NCBI RefSeq assembly: GCF_000968685.2 | Contig: NZ_LAKD02000132.1 | Location: forward strand, 1-38,779 | DNA: 38,779 nucleotides | DNA from: Streptomyces antioxidans | GTDB taxonomy: Bacteria; Actinomycetota; Actinomycetes; Streptomycetales; Streptomycetaceae | Direction of reading: 5' to 3' | Part shown: in pieces, positions 18,597-26,076 of the stretch | How the letters are laid out: every line of letters begins with the position of its first letter | How positions within the stretch are numbered: position 1 is the stretch's first letter | Made by a program: the position numbers and the translations under genes | The notes under the pieces: model-generated | The model's input: only the letters and a program-made list of their open reading frames with translations | Databases searched by the model: none | Told to the model about the DNA's origin: nothing

Positions 18597-18800
18597 TCAG
18601 GCGGGAACGATGTTCTCGGCCTGCGGGCCCTTCTGGCCCTGGGTGACGTCGAAGGTCACCTTCTGGCCTTCCTGGAGCTCACGGAAGCCGCTGGTGGCGA
18701 TGTTCGAGTAGTGGGCGAAGACGTCGGCGCCGCCGCCATCCTGCTCGATGAAGCCGAAGCCCTTTTCCGAGTTGAACCACTTCACGGTGCCAGTAGCCAT
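18597..18800 (-). CDS. cold-shock protein (CspA family)
   Basis: A 67-residue single cold-shock domain that binds single-stranded RNA/DNA and melts mRNA structure. MATGTVKWFNSEKGFGFIEQ holds RNP1 (KGFGFI), and DVFAHYS is the RNP2 equivalent. The ATG at 18800 is preceded by AAGGAGAAGG, a very strong ribosome binding site. The message has a leader of roughly 160 bases containing a hairpin with a T-rich tail. Confidence 0.96.
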   Translation of the reverse strand: MATGTVKWFNSEKGFGFIEQDGGGADVFAHYSNIATSGFRELQEGQKVTFDVTQGQKGPQAENIVPA

Positions 18801-18974
18801 GTCCTTCTCCTTCATATGGGTTCGGTCCGGAACGCGTGGGAGACTGCATTCCGAGTCGCCGAAATGACCCCATCCGGAAATGACCGGCAAAAACAAGAAA
18901 TGCGCCTGAGGCTTCAGACCGCCAGGCGCACACAAAGTCCATGGGTACCAAAACTGCAACTGAAGGAGACACTA
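18801..18974 (-). promoter_or_regulatory. structured leader and possible promoter of the cold-shock gene
   Basis: Read on the minus strand, TGCGCCTG and CAGGCGCA (plus-strand 18901-18930) form an 8-bp stem with a 14-base loop, followed by TTTCTTGTTTTTG. That T-rich run is striking in this genome. A -10-like TAGTGT lies at 18969-18974 without a good -35, giving a leader of about 160 bases, close to that of E. coli cspA. The region is unusually A/T-rich. The hairpin with U-tract could be an attenuator or thermosensor, or the terminator of a short upstream RNA. Confidence 0.5.
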
Positions 18975-19097
18975 TCACGTACGGGCGCGGAGCGGCGGGA
19001 ACCAGATGGACGATTCTCCCGCCGGGTCTCCCCGCGGGGGCGCCATGCGCCGTCCGGCGCCCCCGGAGACAGCGGAACCGATGCGGAGGCAGCACCC

Positions 19098-19730
19098 ATG
19101 AGCGAGATCGTCGACCAGATCGACCACGTCCACCGCGAGGTCGGCACCCGTGAGGTGTCCGACGGCGAGGCCCGTACCGTCCTGCTGCGGCGCACCTATG
19201 ACGCCGCGGTCGAGGACGTCTGGGACGCGTGCACCGACCCGGAGCGGATCAGCCGCTGGTTCCTGCCGGTGAGCGGCGACCTGAAGCCCGGCGGCCACTA
19301 CCAGCTGACGGGCAACGCGGGCGGTGAGATCCTGCGCTGTGAGCCACCGAGGCTGCTCACCCTGAGCTGGCTGTTCGGCGAGGACCCCGGCTTCAGCGAG
19401 GTCGAGGTCCGGCTGACCGCGGAGGGCGGGGAGCGGACCGTCTTCGAGCTGGAGCACATCGCCGTCGTACCGCCCGAGATGTGGGACAGGTTCGGCCCCG
19501 GCGCGGTCGGTGTCGGCTGGGACGGCGCGCTGCTCGGCCTCACCCTGCACCTGACGGGCGAGGGCGCGCCCGCCGACCCGGAGGCGTGGCAGGCCTCGGA
19601 CGAGGCGCGGGAGTTCATGACCCGCAGCAGCGAGCGCTGGGGCGCCGCGTACGAGGCCTCGGGAGCCCCGGCGGAGGTGGCGGCGGCGACGGCGCGCGCC
19701 ACGACGGAGTTCTACGTGCCCGCGCGCTGA
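19098..19730 (+). CDS. SRPBCC / AHSA1-type protein
   Basis: A 210-residue helix-grip (START-like) protein of the activator of Hsp90 ATPase-1 family. The domain starts near residue 32 (RRTYDAAVEDVWDACTDPER) and continues through ISRWFLPVSGDLKPGGHYQL to FELEHIAVVPPEMWDRFG, all standard family segments. Such proteins usually bind small hydrophobic ligands and often sit beside an ArsR repressor; no such gene is adjacent here. The ATG at 19098 has GGAGG nine bases upstream. It is the only gene between the cold-shock leader and the tandem repeats, and is probably transcribed alone. Confidence 0.88.
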   Translation: MSEIVDQIDHVHREVGTREVSDGEARTVLLRRTYDAAVEDVWDACTDPERISRWFLPVSGDLKPGGHYQLTGNAGGEILRCEPPRLLTLSWLFGEDPGFSEVEVRLTAEGGERTVFELEHIAVVPPEMWDRFGPGAVGVGWDGALLGLTLHLTGEGAPADPEAWQASDEAREFMTRSSERWGAAYEASGAPAEVAAATARATTEFYVPAR

Positions 19731-19735
19731 CCTCT

Positions 19736-19830
19736 GCCCGTAAGGGCGCATGCCGTCCGTAAGAACACACGCTGTCCGTAAGGGCGGTGGCTGTCCGTGA
19801 GAGCGCATGCCGTCCGTAAGGGCGGCGACC
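19736..19830. repeat. five 19-bp tandem repeats
   Basis: Units start exactly every 19 bases: 19736, 19755, 19774, 19793 and 19812. The consensus is GTCCGTAAGGGCGCATGCC, with the first seven to nine bases best conserved. The block starts five bases after the SRPBCC stop and ends about 120 bases before the hydrolase start. It is not translated in a plausible frame. Confidence 0.85.
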
Positions 19831-19906
19831 CCCTACCCGTCATACCTGGGGGCTACCCCGGAGATGCACTCCCCGGTGGGACGCCAACCACACGGCCGAC
19901 TCCATA

Positions 19907-19941
19907 CCTTCCGTATCCACGACATCCGTTGGTACGGAAGG
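19907..19941 (+). promoter_or_regulatory. hairpin covering the ribosome binding site of the hydrolase gene
   Basis: CCTTCCGTA (19907-19915) pairs perfectly with TACGGAAGG (19933-19941) over a 17-base loop. The right arm contains the ribosome binding site GGAAGGA (19936-19942) of the gene starting at 19949. In the folded mRNA the site would be hidden, so translation should depend on opening the stem. Confidence 0.7.
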
Positions 19942-19948
19942 AACAGCC

Positions 19949-20872
19949 ATGGTGTCCCGTCTTCGCCGCGCCCTGCTCGCGGCGCTCGTCACCGCCTCGG
20001 TGGTGGCGCCCCTGGTGGGGGCCGCCGGGCCCGGTGAGGTGCCCGCGCCCGCGCCGGTGGCGCTCGGGCCGGTGCGCGTCGCGGGTCTTGAGCACCGGTA
20101 CGCGGCCAACCGGGAGGGGATCCGGGCGGCCGAGGCGATGGCCGCCCGGCACGGGGACCGCGAGCGGGCGCGGGCGCTGCGGAAGATGCGCGGCGCGTCG
20201 CGGCACTTCCTGTCCTTCGACGGGCGGAACGGGGGCCGTACCGTCGAGGTGTACGGGGATCTGGGCCGCGCCACCCGTATCGCCGTCCTGGTGCCGGGGT
20301 CGGACACCAACCTGGACACGTACGGCCGGTTCCGGGACGGCGCCCTCGCGCTGAGCCGTCAACTCGGGCGCCGTACGGCCGTCATCGGCTGGCTCGGGTA
20401 CGAGACACCAGGCACCGTGACGCCCGAGGTGCTGACCACCGGCCGGGCCGCCGACGCCGCTCCCCGACTGGACGCATTCGTACGGGAGTTGAACGCGGCC
20501 GTGCCCCGGGCGCGGATCTCGCTCCTGTGCCACTCCTACGGTTCCGTGGTCTGCGCCCGGGCCGCACGGGGGCTGAAGGCCGCGGACATCGTCCTGTACG
20601 GCAGCCCCGGGACGGGGTACGACGACGCCCGGCAGCTGCGCACCCGGGCCACCGTCTGGGCGGGGCGGGGCGGGAACGACTGGATCGGCCGGGTGCCGCA
20701 TGTGCGGATCCCGCTCCTGGGCACGGCCATCGGCCTCGGGACCGACCCGGTCTCCCGGCGGTTCGGCGCGCGGATCTTCGACGCGGGGGACGCCGGACAC
20801 AGCGACTACCTCAAGTCCGGTTCCGCCGCCCTGGTGAGCATGGGCCGGATCGTGGAGGGCCGCGATGCGTGA
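19949..20872 (+). CDS. secreted alpha/beta hydrolase, DUF1023 (Abhydrolase_8)
   Basis: A 307-residue exported protein with an N-terminal signal sequence (RLRRALLAALVTASVVAP). The hydrolase domain starts near residue 85 with YGDLGRATRIAVLVPGSDTN. The nucleophile elbow is LLCHSYGSVV (Ser near residue 194), with Cys where Gly is more usual, and the probable catalytic His is in GDAGHSDYL close to the C terminus. DUF1023 proteins are widespread in actinomycetes and likely lipases or esterases, but their substrates are not established. It is the first gene of a compact four-gene operon; its stop overlaps the next start by eight bases. Translation may be controlled by the leader hairpin. Confidence 0.85.
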   Translation: MVSRLRRALLAALVTASVVAPLVGAAGPGEVPAPAPVALGPVRVAGLEHRYAANREGIRAAEAMAARHGDRERARALRKMRGASRHFLSFDGRNGGRTVEVYGDLGRATRIAVLVPGSDTNLDTYGRFRDGALALSRQLGRRTAVIGWLGYETPGTVTPEVLTTGRAADAAPRLDAFVRELNAAVPRARISLLCHSYGSVVCARAARGLKAADIVLYGSPGTGYDDARQLRTRATVWAGRGGNDWIGRVPHVRIPLLGTAIGLGTDPVSRRFGARIFDAGDAGHSDYLKSGSAALVSMGRIVEGRDA

Positions 20873-22214
20873 GACGGCCCGGTCGTGTGGGAGGGCCCGG
20901 GCGCGTGAGACGGTCCGTATACGTGACCTCGTCCGGCGGATCGGGGACGCCACCCCGCCCGGCCGCGACCGCGCCGTGGACGGCCTGCGGGCCGTCGCCG
21001 TCCTCGGCGTGGTGCTCGGCCACTGGCTGGTGACCGCCCTCGTGGCCGACAGCGGCACCCTGCACGCGGCCAGCCCGCTGCTGTACCAGCCCGAACTCAC
21101 CCCCGTCTCCTGGGCGTTCCAGACCCTCGCGGTGTTCTTCCTGGTCGGCGGGCAGATGGGCGCCAAGAGTTACGGCTGCTCCCGCGCCCGGGGCACCACC
21201 TACCGGCGGTGGCTGCGCGCCCGGCTGGCCCGGCTGTTCCGGCCCGTGGCCGCCGTGCTGACCGTATGGGCCGTGGCGGCGGGGGCGCTGCTCGGCGCCG
21301 GGGTGAGCCTGTTGACCGTGCACACGCTGCTCAAACTCGTCCTGTCCCCGCTGTGGTTCCTGCTGGTCTACGCGGTGCTCACGGCCGCGACCCCGCTGGT
21401 GGCGCGGCTGCATCCGCTGTGGCCGCTCGCCGTCGTGCTCCATGTCGACCTGATCCGGTTCGGCTTCGACGGGCCCGACTGGCTCGGCTGGGTCAACCTG
21501 GCGGCGGGCTGGCTGGTCCCGTACTGCCTGGGCGCCGCCTGGGGCCGCGGCAGGCTGAACGGGCGGACGGCCGGGTGGGTGCTGTTGACCGGGGGCGCGG
21601 CGGTCACCGCCGGGCTCGTCCTGTTCGGCGGCTATCCGGCGGCGATGGTGGGGGTGCCCGGCGCCTCGATCTCCAACCTCAACCCGCCCACGCTGGCGGC
21701 CGTCACCTTCGGGCTCGCCCAGTGCGGGGCGGCCCTGCTGCTGCGCGGCCCGCTGCGCCGGGCGCTGGCGCGGCCCGCCGCGTGGGCGGTGGTGGCGCTG
21801 GTCAACCTGGCCGCGATGACCGTCTTCCTCTGGCACCAGACGGCGATGATGGCGGTCAGCGTGACCACGCTGCGGCTCGCCGGACCGCAGACCGGGTTGC
21901 ACACCGTGCCCGAAGGACCGGGCTGGGTGCTCGCCCGGCTGTGCTGGCTGCCGGTGTTCGCGGGGGCGCTGCTGATCTGCTGGGCGGCGTTCCACGCGTA
22001 CGAGGCGGGTCGTCCGCGGAAGGGCGGGGGCGGGGCCGTCCGCGGGGGCGGCGCTGCCGCGGACGGTGGCAGCCGGGTCGTTCGCGAGGGACGCCCCGGA
22101 AAGCGGGCGCGGCAAGCACAACAGGCCCAGCGGCGAGTACAACAGGCCGAGTGGCAAGCACAACAAGCCCAGCGAGCACAGCAGTCAGGGCATGCGGAGC
22201 AGCGGAGTGTCTAG
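20865..22214 (+). CDS. membrane acyltransferase, acyltransferase-3 family
   Basis: A 449-residue integral membrane protein with about ten hydrophobic segments between residues 40 and 385. The family opening is present (RDRAVDGLRAVAVLGVVLGH), where the final His is the conserved catalytic residue, followed by LAVFFLVGGQMGAKSY. Such enzymes O-acylate sugars, glycans or antibiotics at the membrane. The last 65 residues are a hydrophilic tail ending in three Gln/Ala-rich heptads encoded by 21-bp repeats. The ATG at 20865 overlaps the hydrolase stop, so translation is coupled. The kinase gene starts ten bases after its stop. Confidence 0.85.
   Translation: MRETARSCGRARARETVRIRDLVRRIGDATPPGRDRAVDGLRAVAVLGVVLGHWLVTALVADSGTLHAASPLLYQPELTPVSWAFQTLAVFFLVGGQMGAKSYGCSRARGTTYRRWLRARLARLFRPVAAVLTVWAVAAGALLGAGVSLLTVHTLLKLVLSPLWFLLVYAVLTAATPLVARLHPLWPLAVVLHVDLIRFGFDGPDWLGWVNLAAGWLVPYCLGAAWGRGRLNGRTAGWVLLTGGAAVTAGLVLFGGYPAAMVGVPGASISNLNPPTLAAVTFGLAQCGAALLLRGPLRRALARPAAWAVVALVNLAAMTVFLWHQTAMMAVSVTTLRLAGPQTGLHTVPEGPGWVLARLCWLPVFAGALLICWAAFHAYEAGRPRKGGGGAVRGGGAAADGGSRVVREGRPGKRARQAQQAQRRVQQAEWQAQQAQRAQQSGHAEQRSV
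22111..22173. repeat. three 21-bp tandem repeats at the end of the acyltransferase gene
   Basis: Units lie at 22111-22131, 22132-22152 and 22153-22173 and share the core AGCACAACA-GCC-AG with one to six differences. In the acyltransferase frame they encode the heptad QAQQAQR and variants. The other forward frames are also open through them, so they would not disrupt either neighbouring gene. Confidence 0.8.
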
Positions 22215-22224
22215 AGTCAAGCGC

Positions 22225-23580
22225 ATGACAGGCGGCAGGATCGCGGACCGGCTGGCGGGCGGCCTGCGCGCCCTGGCGCGCGCGGTGGGCGAGGCCCTGC
22301 GCGCGGTGCCGGGCACGCTGCGCGATGACCTGTGGACGGTGGCGCGCGATCCGCTGCCGCGGATGCGCTGGCTGGGCCGGTTGCCCCATGGCCACGCGGT
22401 GCTCTTCGCGGTGCTCATAGGCTGGCTCAACATGGCGCAGTTCCAGGAGCCCGCCCGCCCGGGGGAGGCCCAGGACCCGGCGCCGCTCATCTGGTTCGTC
22501 GTGCTGCAGTCGGCGGCCGTCCTGCTGGCGCTGACCCGCCCGATCGCCGCGTGGTGGCTCTCGACCGCCATGCTCCTGGTGACGGCCCTGGCCGTGGACG
22601 ACCGCGTCCCGCCACAGCTGCTCTATCCCTGGAACTTCGCGCAGATCGCGCTGCACACCCTCGTCCTGTTCCTCCTCGCGCTGCGGGTCCGCCCGAGGAT
22701 CGCCGCCGAGACGCTGGTGCTGACCCTCCTCGCGGGCGCGGTCCCCTCGGCCCTCGCCTCGCATCCCCACAACGACGGCCTCGATGACGCCCTTACGGTC
22801 TTCACCATCGCCGTGGTGGTGGGCGCCGCGCTGCGGGGCCGCCGGGTGGCGCGGACCCGGCTGGTCGAGCAGGAGGAGCTGACCGCGGAGGAACGTGCCC
22901 GCCGCACCCTGCTGGAGGAGCGCAACCGCATCGCCCGCGAGCTGCACGACGTGGTCGCCCACCACATGTCGGTGATCTCCATCCAGGCCCAGGTCGCCCC
23001 GCACCTCGCCGAGAACCCCTCCGACGAGCTCAAGGAGAACCTCGCGGGCATCCGGCAGAACGCGGTGGAGGCGCTGGCCGAACTGCGCCGTGTGCTGGGC
23101 GTGCTGCGCTCAGAGGACGCCCTGGCCGACGGCGCCCGGCACGCCCCGCAGCCCACTCTGGACCGGCTTGACGAGCTGGTGGGCACGGTGCGGGGGACCG
23201 GAATCACGATCCTTACGGATGTCACCGGGGAGCGGTGGGCGCTGCCGCCGGGGGTGGAGCTGTCGGCGTTCCGCATCGTCCAGGAGGCGCTGAGCAATGT
23301 GATGCGGCACGCACCGGGCGCCAAGGCGCGGGTCGAGCTGGGGTACCAGCGGCGCGGGCTGGCCGTCCGGGTCGTCAACACCGCGCCGGACCGGCCCGCC
23401 CCGCCCTCGCCCGGAGCCGGGCACGGGTTGCTCGGGATGAGGGAGCGCGCTGCGATGCTGGGGGGCGAGCTGACCACAGGACCGACGCCGGACGGCGGTT
23501 ACGAGGTGATCGCCGTACTGCCCACGGACCACCCCGCCCCGTCCGCCGCCAGGCCCGAGACCGCCGAGGACCCCGTATGA
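22225..23580 (+). CDS. two-component sensor histidine kinase, NarL/DesK type
   Basis: A 451-residue membrane kinase. Five or six hydrophobic segments (about residues 60-205) form the sensor, with no large extracellular domain. The dimerisation/phosphoacceptor (HisKA_3) region is ERNRIARELHDVVAHHMSVI, with the phosphorylated His in ELHDVVAH. The HATPase domain shows the N box EALSNVMRHAPGA and GHGLLGMRERAAMLGG. The ATG at 22225 (MTGGRIADRLAGG) follows the acyltransferase stop by ten bases. A start at 22066 would read through the 21-bp repeats and is less likely. The stop overlaps the regulator start (ATGA). Confidence 0.9.
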   Translation: MTGGRIADRLAGGLRALARAVGEALRAVPGTLRDDLWTVARDPLPRMRWLGRLPHGHAVLFAVLIGWLNMAQFQEPARPGEAQDPAPLIWFVVLQSAAVLLALTRPIAAWWLSTAMLLVTALAVDDRVPPQLLYPWNFAQIALHTLVLFLLALRVRPRIAAETLVLTLLAGAVPSALASHPHNDGLDDALTVFTIAVVVGAALRGRRVARTRLVEQEELTAEERARRTLLEERNRIARELHDVVAHHMSVISIQAQVAPHLAENPSDELKENLAGIRQNAVEALAELRRVLGVLRSEDALADGARHAPQPTLDRLDELVGTVRGTGITILTDVTGERWALPPGVELSAFRIVQEALSNVMRHAPGAKARVELGYQRRGLAVRVVNTAPDRPAPPSPGAGHGLLGMRERAAMLGGELTTGPTPDGGYEVIAVLPTDHPAPSAARPETAEDPV

Positions 23581-24257
23581 CGACGACCATCCGCGTCCTG
23601 ATCGCCGATGACCAGATGATGGTCCGCCAGGGCTTCACGGTGCTGCTCAACGCCGAACCGGACATCGAGGTCGTCGGCCAGGCCGTGGACGGGGCCGACG
23701 CCATCGCCCAGGTCGCCGAACTCGCCCCGGACGTGGTCCTGATGGACATACGGATGCCGGGGGTCGGTGGTATCGAGGCCACCCGCCGGCTCACCGAACC
23801 CGCCTCCGGCGCCACCGTCAAGGTCCTCGTCCTCACCACCTTCGACCTGGACGAATACGTCTACGAGGCGCTGCGCGCGGGCGCGTCCGGGTTTCTGCTC
23901 AAGGATGCCTCGGCGGATGAACTGGCCCATGCGGTACGGGTGGTGGCGGCCGGTGACGCGCTGCTGGCGCCGAACATCACCAAGCGCCTGATCGGCGAGT
24001 TCTCCCGGGTGACCGCCGCCGCCCCGCGCGGGCCCCTCCGGGCCCGGGTGGGCGATCTGACCGAGCGCGAGACGGAAGTGCTCACCCTGATCGCCCAGGG
24101 GCTGTCGAACGCGGAGATCGCGGAACGGCTGGTGGTGGCCGAGCAGACCGTGAAGACCCATGTGAGCCGGATCCTGTTCAAGCTGGGGCTGCGCGACCGG
24201 ACCCAGGCGGCGGTCTTCGCGTACGAGACGGGGCTGGTGCGCCCGTCGGCACTCTGA
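23577..24257 (+). CDS. two-component response regulator, NarL/LuxR type
   Basis: A 226-residue DNA-binding regulator. The receiver domain (VLIADDQMMVRQGFTVLL) has the phosphorylated Asp in VVLMDIRMPG, a Thr in VLVLTTFD and Lys in FLLKDAS. The LuxR helix-turn-helix is at residues 158-215 (LTERETEVLTLIAQGLSNAE, VKTHVSRILFKLGL). The start overlaps the kinase stop by four bases, so the two are translationally coupled and form one signalling pair. Probable targets are its own operon and cell-envelope genes; that is inference. Confidence 0.95.
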   Translation: MTTTIRVLIADDQMMVRQGFTVLLNAEPDIEVVGQAVDGADAIAQVAELAPDVVLMDIRMPGVGGIEATRRLTEPASGATVKVLVLTTFDLDEYVYEALRAGASGFLLKDASADELAHAVRVVAAGDALLAPNITKRLIGEFSRVTAAAPRGPLRARVGDLTERETEVLTLIAQGLSNAEIAERLVVAEQTVKTHVSRILFKLGLRDRTQAAVFAYETGLVRPSAL

Positions 24258-24259
24258 CC

Positions 24260-24664
24260 GGCTTCTCCCGGGCGGGGCTCACGTACTTCCCCCTCCGGCC
24301 GCCCCGCCCCGACCTCGAGCCGACCGACAACGTCGCGCGCTGCGGTAAGGCGACCGCGAGCACGGAGGAGCCCGGGACGTACGCGGGCGCCGCCGTGGAC
24401 GGCAATGTGGCCACCGCGCGGGTGTCCGACGCCGCGAAGGGCACGCTCACGGCCGACCCCGGGCGCGCCGTGCGGCTGGCGGGGGTCAGCCCGCAGTGGA
24501 CCCGCACCCGCCCCGTCTCCCACGAGGTGCGGACCTCGCTGGATGGCCGCCACTGGCGCGAGGGGACGACCGGTCCGGCCCGTTTCGTACGGGTCACCGT
24601 GCGGTCGGCGGACGACAAGAAGCGCGCGGGGATCGAGGGGTTGCGGGTGACCCGCGCCAAGTGA
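24260..24664 (+). pseudogene. remnant of a secreted glycosidase: C-terminal discoidin-like (F5/8 type C) fragment
   Basis: The frame from just after the regulator stop to a TGA at 24662 reads as the end of a carbohydrate-binding domain: DNVARCGKATASTEEPGTYA, GAAVDGNVATARVSDAAKG, VRTSLDGRHWREGTTGPARF. These are typical of discoidin domains that close Streptomyces glycoside hydrolases. Nothing recognisable as a catalytic domain precedes it, and no good start codon exists. I read it as the 3' end of a gene whose front was deleted, possibly when the signalling operon came to lie here. A short ATG-initiated product from 24395 cannot be excluded. Confidence 0.6.
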
Positions 24665-24836
24665 CCCGATGGGGGCCGGGGGTTCGTGGTCCATGGTGGA
24701 CTCGGTCCGTGTGCAGCGGACGCGGTCCGTGCACGCAGGATCAAGACAGTGTGCACAGGAGGCCAATGACATCCCGGCCCCGCGGGCCCATGCTGATCAG
24801 TGACGGGTGAGCAGGGTTGCGACGGGGGAGCCCCGC
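24665..24836. other. decayed intergenic stretch with a 20-bp repeat and a 14-codon open frame
   Basis: Two 20-base units (24698-24717 and 24718-24737, core CGGTCCGTG) are adjacent. AGGAGG (24757-24762) stands only three bases before an ATG at 24766 that opens 14 codons (MTSRPRGPMLISDG) to a TGA at 24810. This may be the broken front of a gene rather than a functional peptide. No other coding signal is seen. Confidence 0.35.
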
Positions 24837-25838
24837 TCACCTGTTCGCCGTGAGCGCCCTATGGCGGAAGTCCCTCGGGGGCACGCCATAGGCGCCGCGG
24901 AAGGCGCGGCTGAAGTCCGCCGCGTGGCTGAAGCCCCAACGGGCGGCGATGACATGGATGGGGGTGTCGCCCAGAGCGGGATCGGCGAGGTCGCGGCGGC
25001 AGCGTTCCAGGCGCTGGGCGCGGATCCACGCGGAGACGGTGTGCCCCTGCTCCTCGAAGAGACGGTAGAGGTACCGGAGCGAGATGTGATGGGCCGCGGC
25101 GATCGAGGCCGGGGTGAGCCCCGGGCGGTCCAGGTTCTGCCGCGCGAACTCCTGGATGCGTAACCGCAGGGTGCGCCGACGGCTCTCGGGGGTGAGCCGG
25201 TTCTCGGCGCGCGCCTCGGCACCGGCGCCGGCGTCGAGCTCATGCGCGAGCAGCGCGTTGAGCAGATCGAGGGCGACGGTGCCGAGGCGCGGTGCGTCGG
25301 CGGGGCCGTAGGCGTCGGACTCGGTGGCCAGCCGGGTGAGGAAGTCGGCGAGCATGGCCCCGATCCCGGACCGCCCGGACAGCCGCTGCCCGAGCAGCCG
25401 CTGGAGGTCGGCGGGCGGGAACGGCAGCAGCGAGGGGTGGAGGGTGACCGTCATCCCGTCGACCCTGCCGCGCTCGCACACCGCCAGATACGGCGCGGAG
25501 GTGGAGGTGAGCATGAACTGCCGGGCGCCGACGGTGGTTTCGGCGTCCCCGTGACACACATCGCTCTCGCCGTGCAGGGTGAGCCGCAGATGGTAGAGCT
25601 CCGGGTCGGAGCGCCGGATGTGCGCCGCCGTCCGCTCGTTCCGCAGTGACGGTACTGAGGTGTGGGTCAGCATCACCTCGCCGATGTCCATTCCGCCCCG
25701 TACGGTCGCGCGGAAGTCGTGCTCGTGGTCGCTGTGCAGCTCCATGGGGATCGGCGTCAGCTCGGACAGGGCGCGCCACGCCGCGAACCGCTCCGCGGGC
25801 GGGATGTCATCGATCTGGGGCACCGTCACGGTCATCAT
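24837..25838 (-). CDS. AraC-family transcriptional regulator
   Basis: A 333-residue regulator. Residues 1-200 form the AraC-binding-like sensor domain of the NphR/FeaR kind (PPAERFAAWRALSELTPIPM, HLRLTLHGESDVCHGDAE). The C-terminal double helix-turn-helix covers residues 225-330 (LTPASIAAAHHISLRYLYRL, RWGFSHAADFSRAFRGAYGV). The ligand is unknown. It lies alone between the decayed stretch and the aminopeptidase gene; no catabolic target gene is adjacent. Start codons at 25838 and 25835 are tandem ATGs; AAAGG lies unusually close to them. Confidence 0.92.
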   Translation of the reverse strand: MMTVTVPQIDDIPPAERFAAWRALSELTPIPMELHSDHEHDFRATVRGGMDIGEVMLTHTSVPSLRNERTAAHIRRSDPELYHLRLTLHGESDVCHGDAETTVGARQFMLTSTSAPYLAVCERGRVDGMTVTLHPSLLPFPPADLQRLLGQRLSGRSGIGAMLADFLTRLATESDAYGPADAPRLGTVALDLLNALLAHELDAGAGAEARAENRLTPESRRRTLRLRIQEFARQNLDRPGLTPASIAAAHHISLRYLYRLFEEQGHTVSAWIRAQRLERCRRDLADPALGDTPIHVIAARWGFSHAADFSRAFRGAYGVPPRDFRHRALTANR

Positions 25839-26054
25839 CCTTTCGCCTGGCCGGTGGTGCGCTTTTCGATGGGGGCGACCTTAGACGGTCCTGCTAAGTG
25901 TTTGATGAACGGTTCGGTATTGAACAGTCCACTTTTGGGCGATTACGCGAGTGGGTGTCTGGGTGGGAGCGGTGGTTGGGCGAGGGGGTGCTGGGTGAGG
26001 GGTGCTGAGCGAGGGGCCGCGTCCCCTCTGGGCCCTCCGTGCCCCCTCTGTCTT

Positions 26055-26076
26055 CTCTGAGTCCGTCTTCTCAGAG
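26055..26076 (-). terminator. hairpin at the end of the aminopeptidase gene
   Basis: CTCTGAG (26055-26061) and CTCAGAG (26070-26076) form a 7-bp stem with an 8-base loop that includes the stop codon of the gene. A second stem, GAGGGG/CCCCTC (26011-26028), follows. Between them and the AraC start (25839-26054) I see no gene. Confidence 0.45.

Noticed and set aside
19736..19830. CRISPR array
   Set aside because: The units abut without unique spacers, and no cas gene is present; these are plain tandem repeats.
22066..22224. Upstream start for the histidine kinase
   Set aside because: It would overlap the acyltransferase by about 150 bases and add a repeat-encoded tail; the ATG at 22225 follows the upstream stop by ten bases and begins with family-like sequence.
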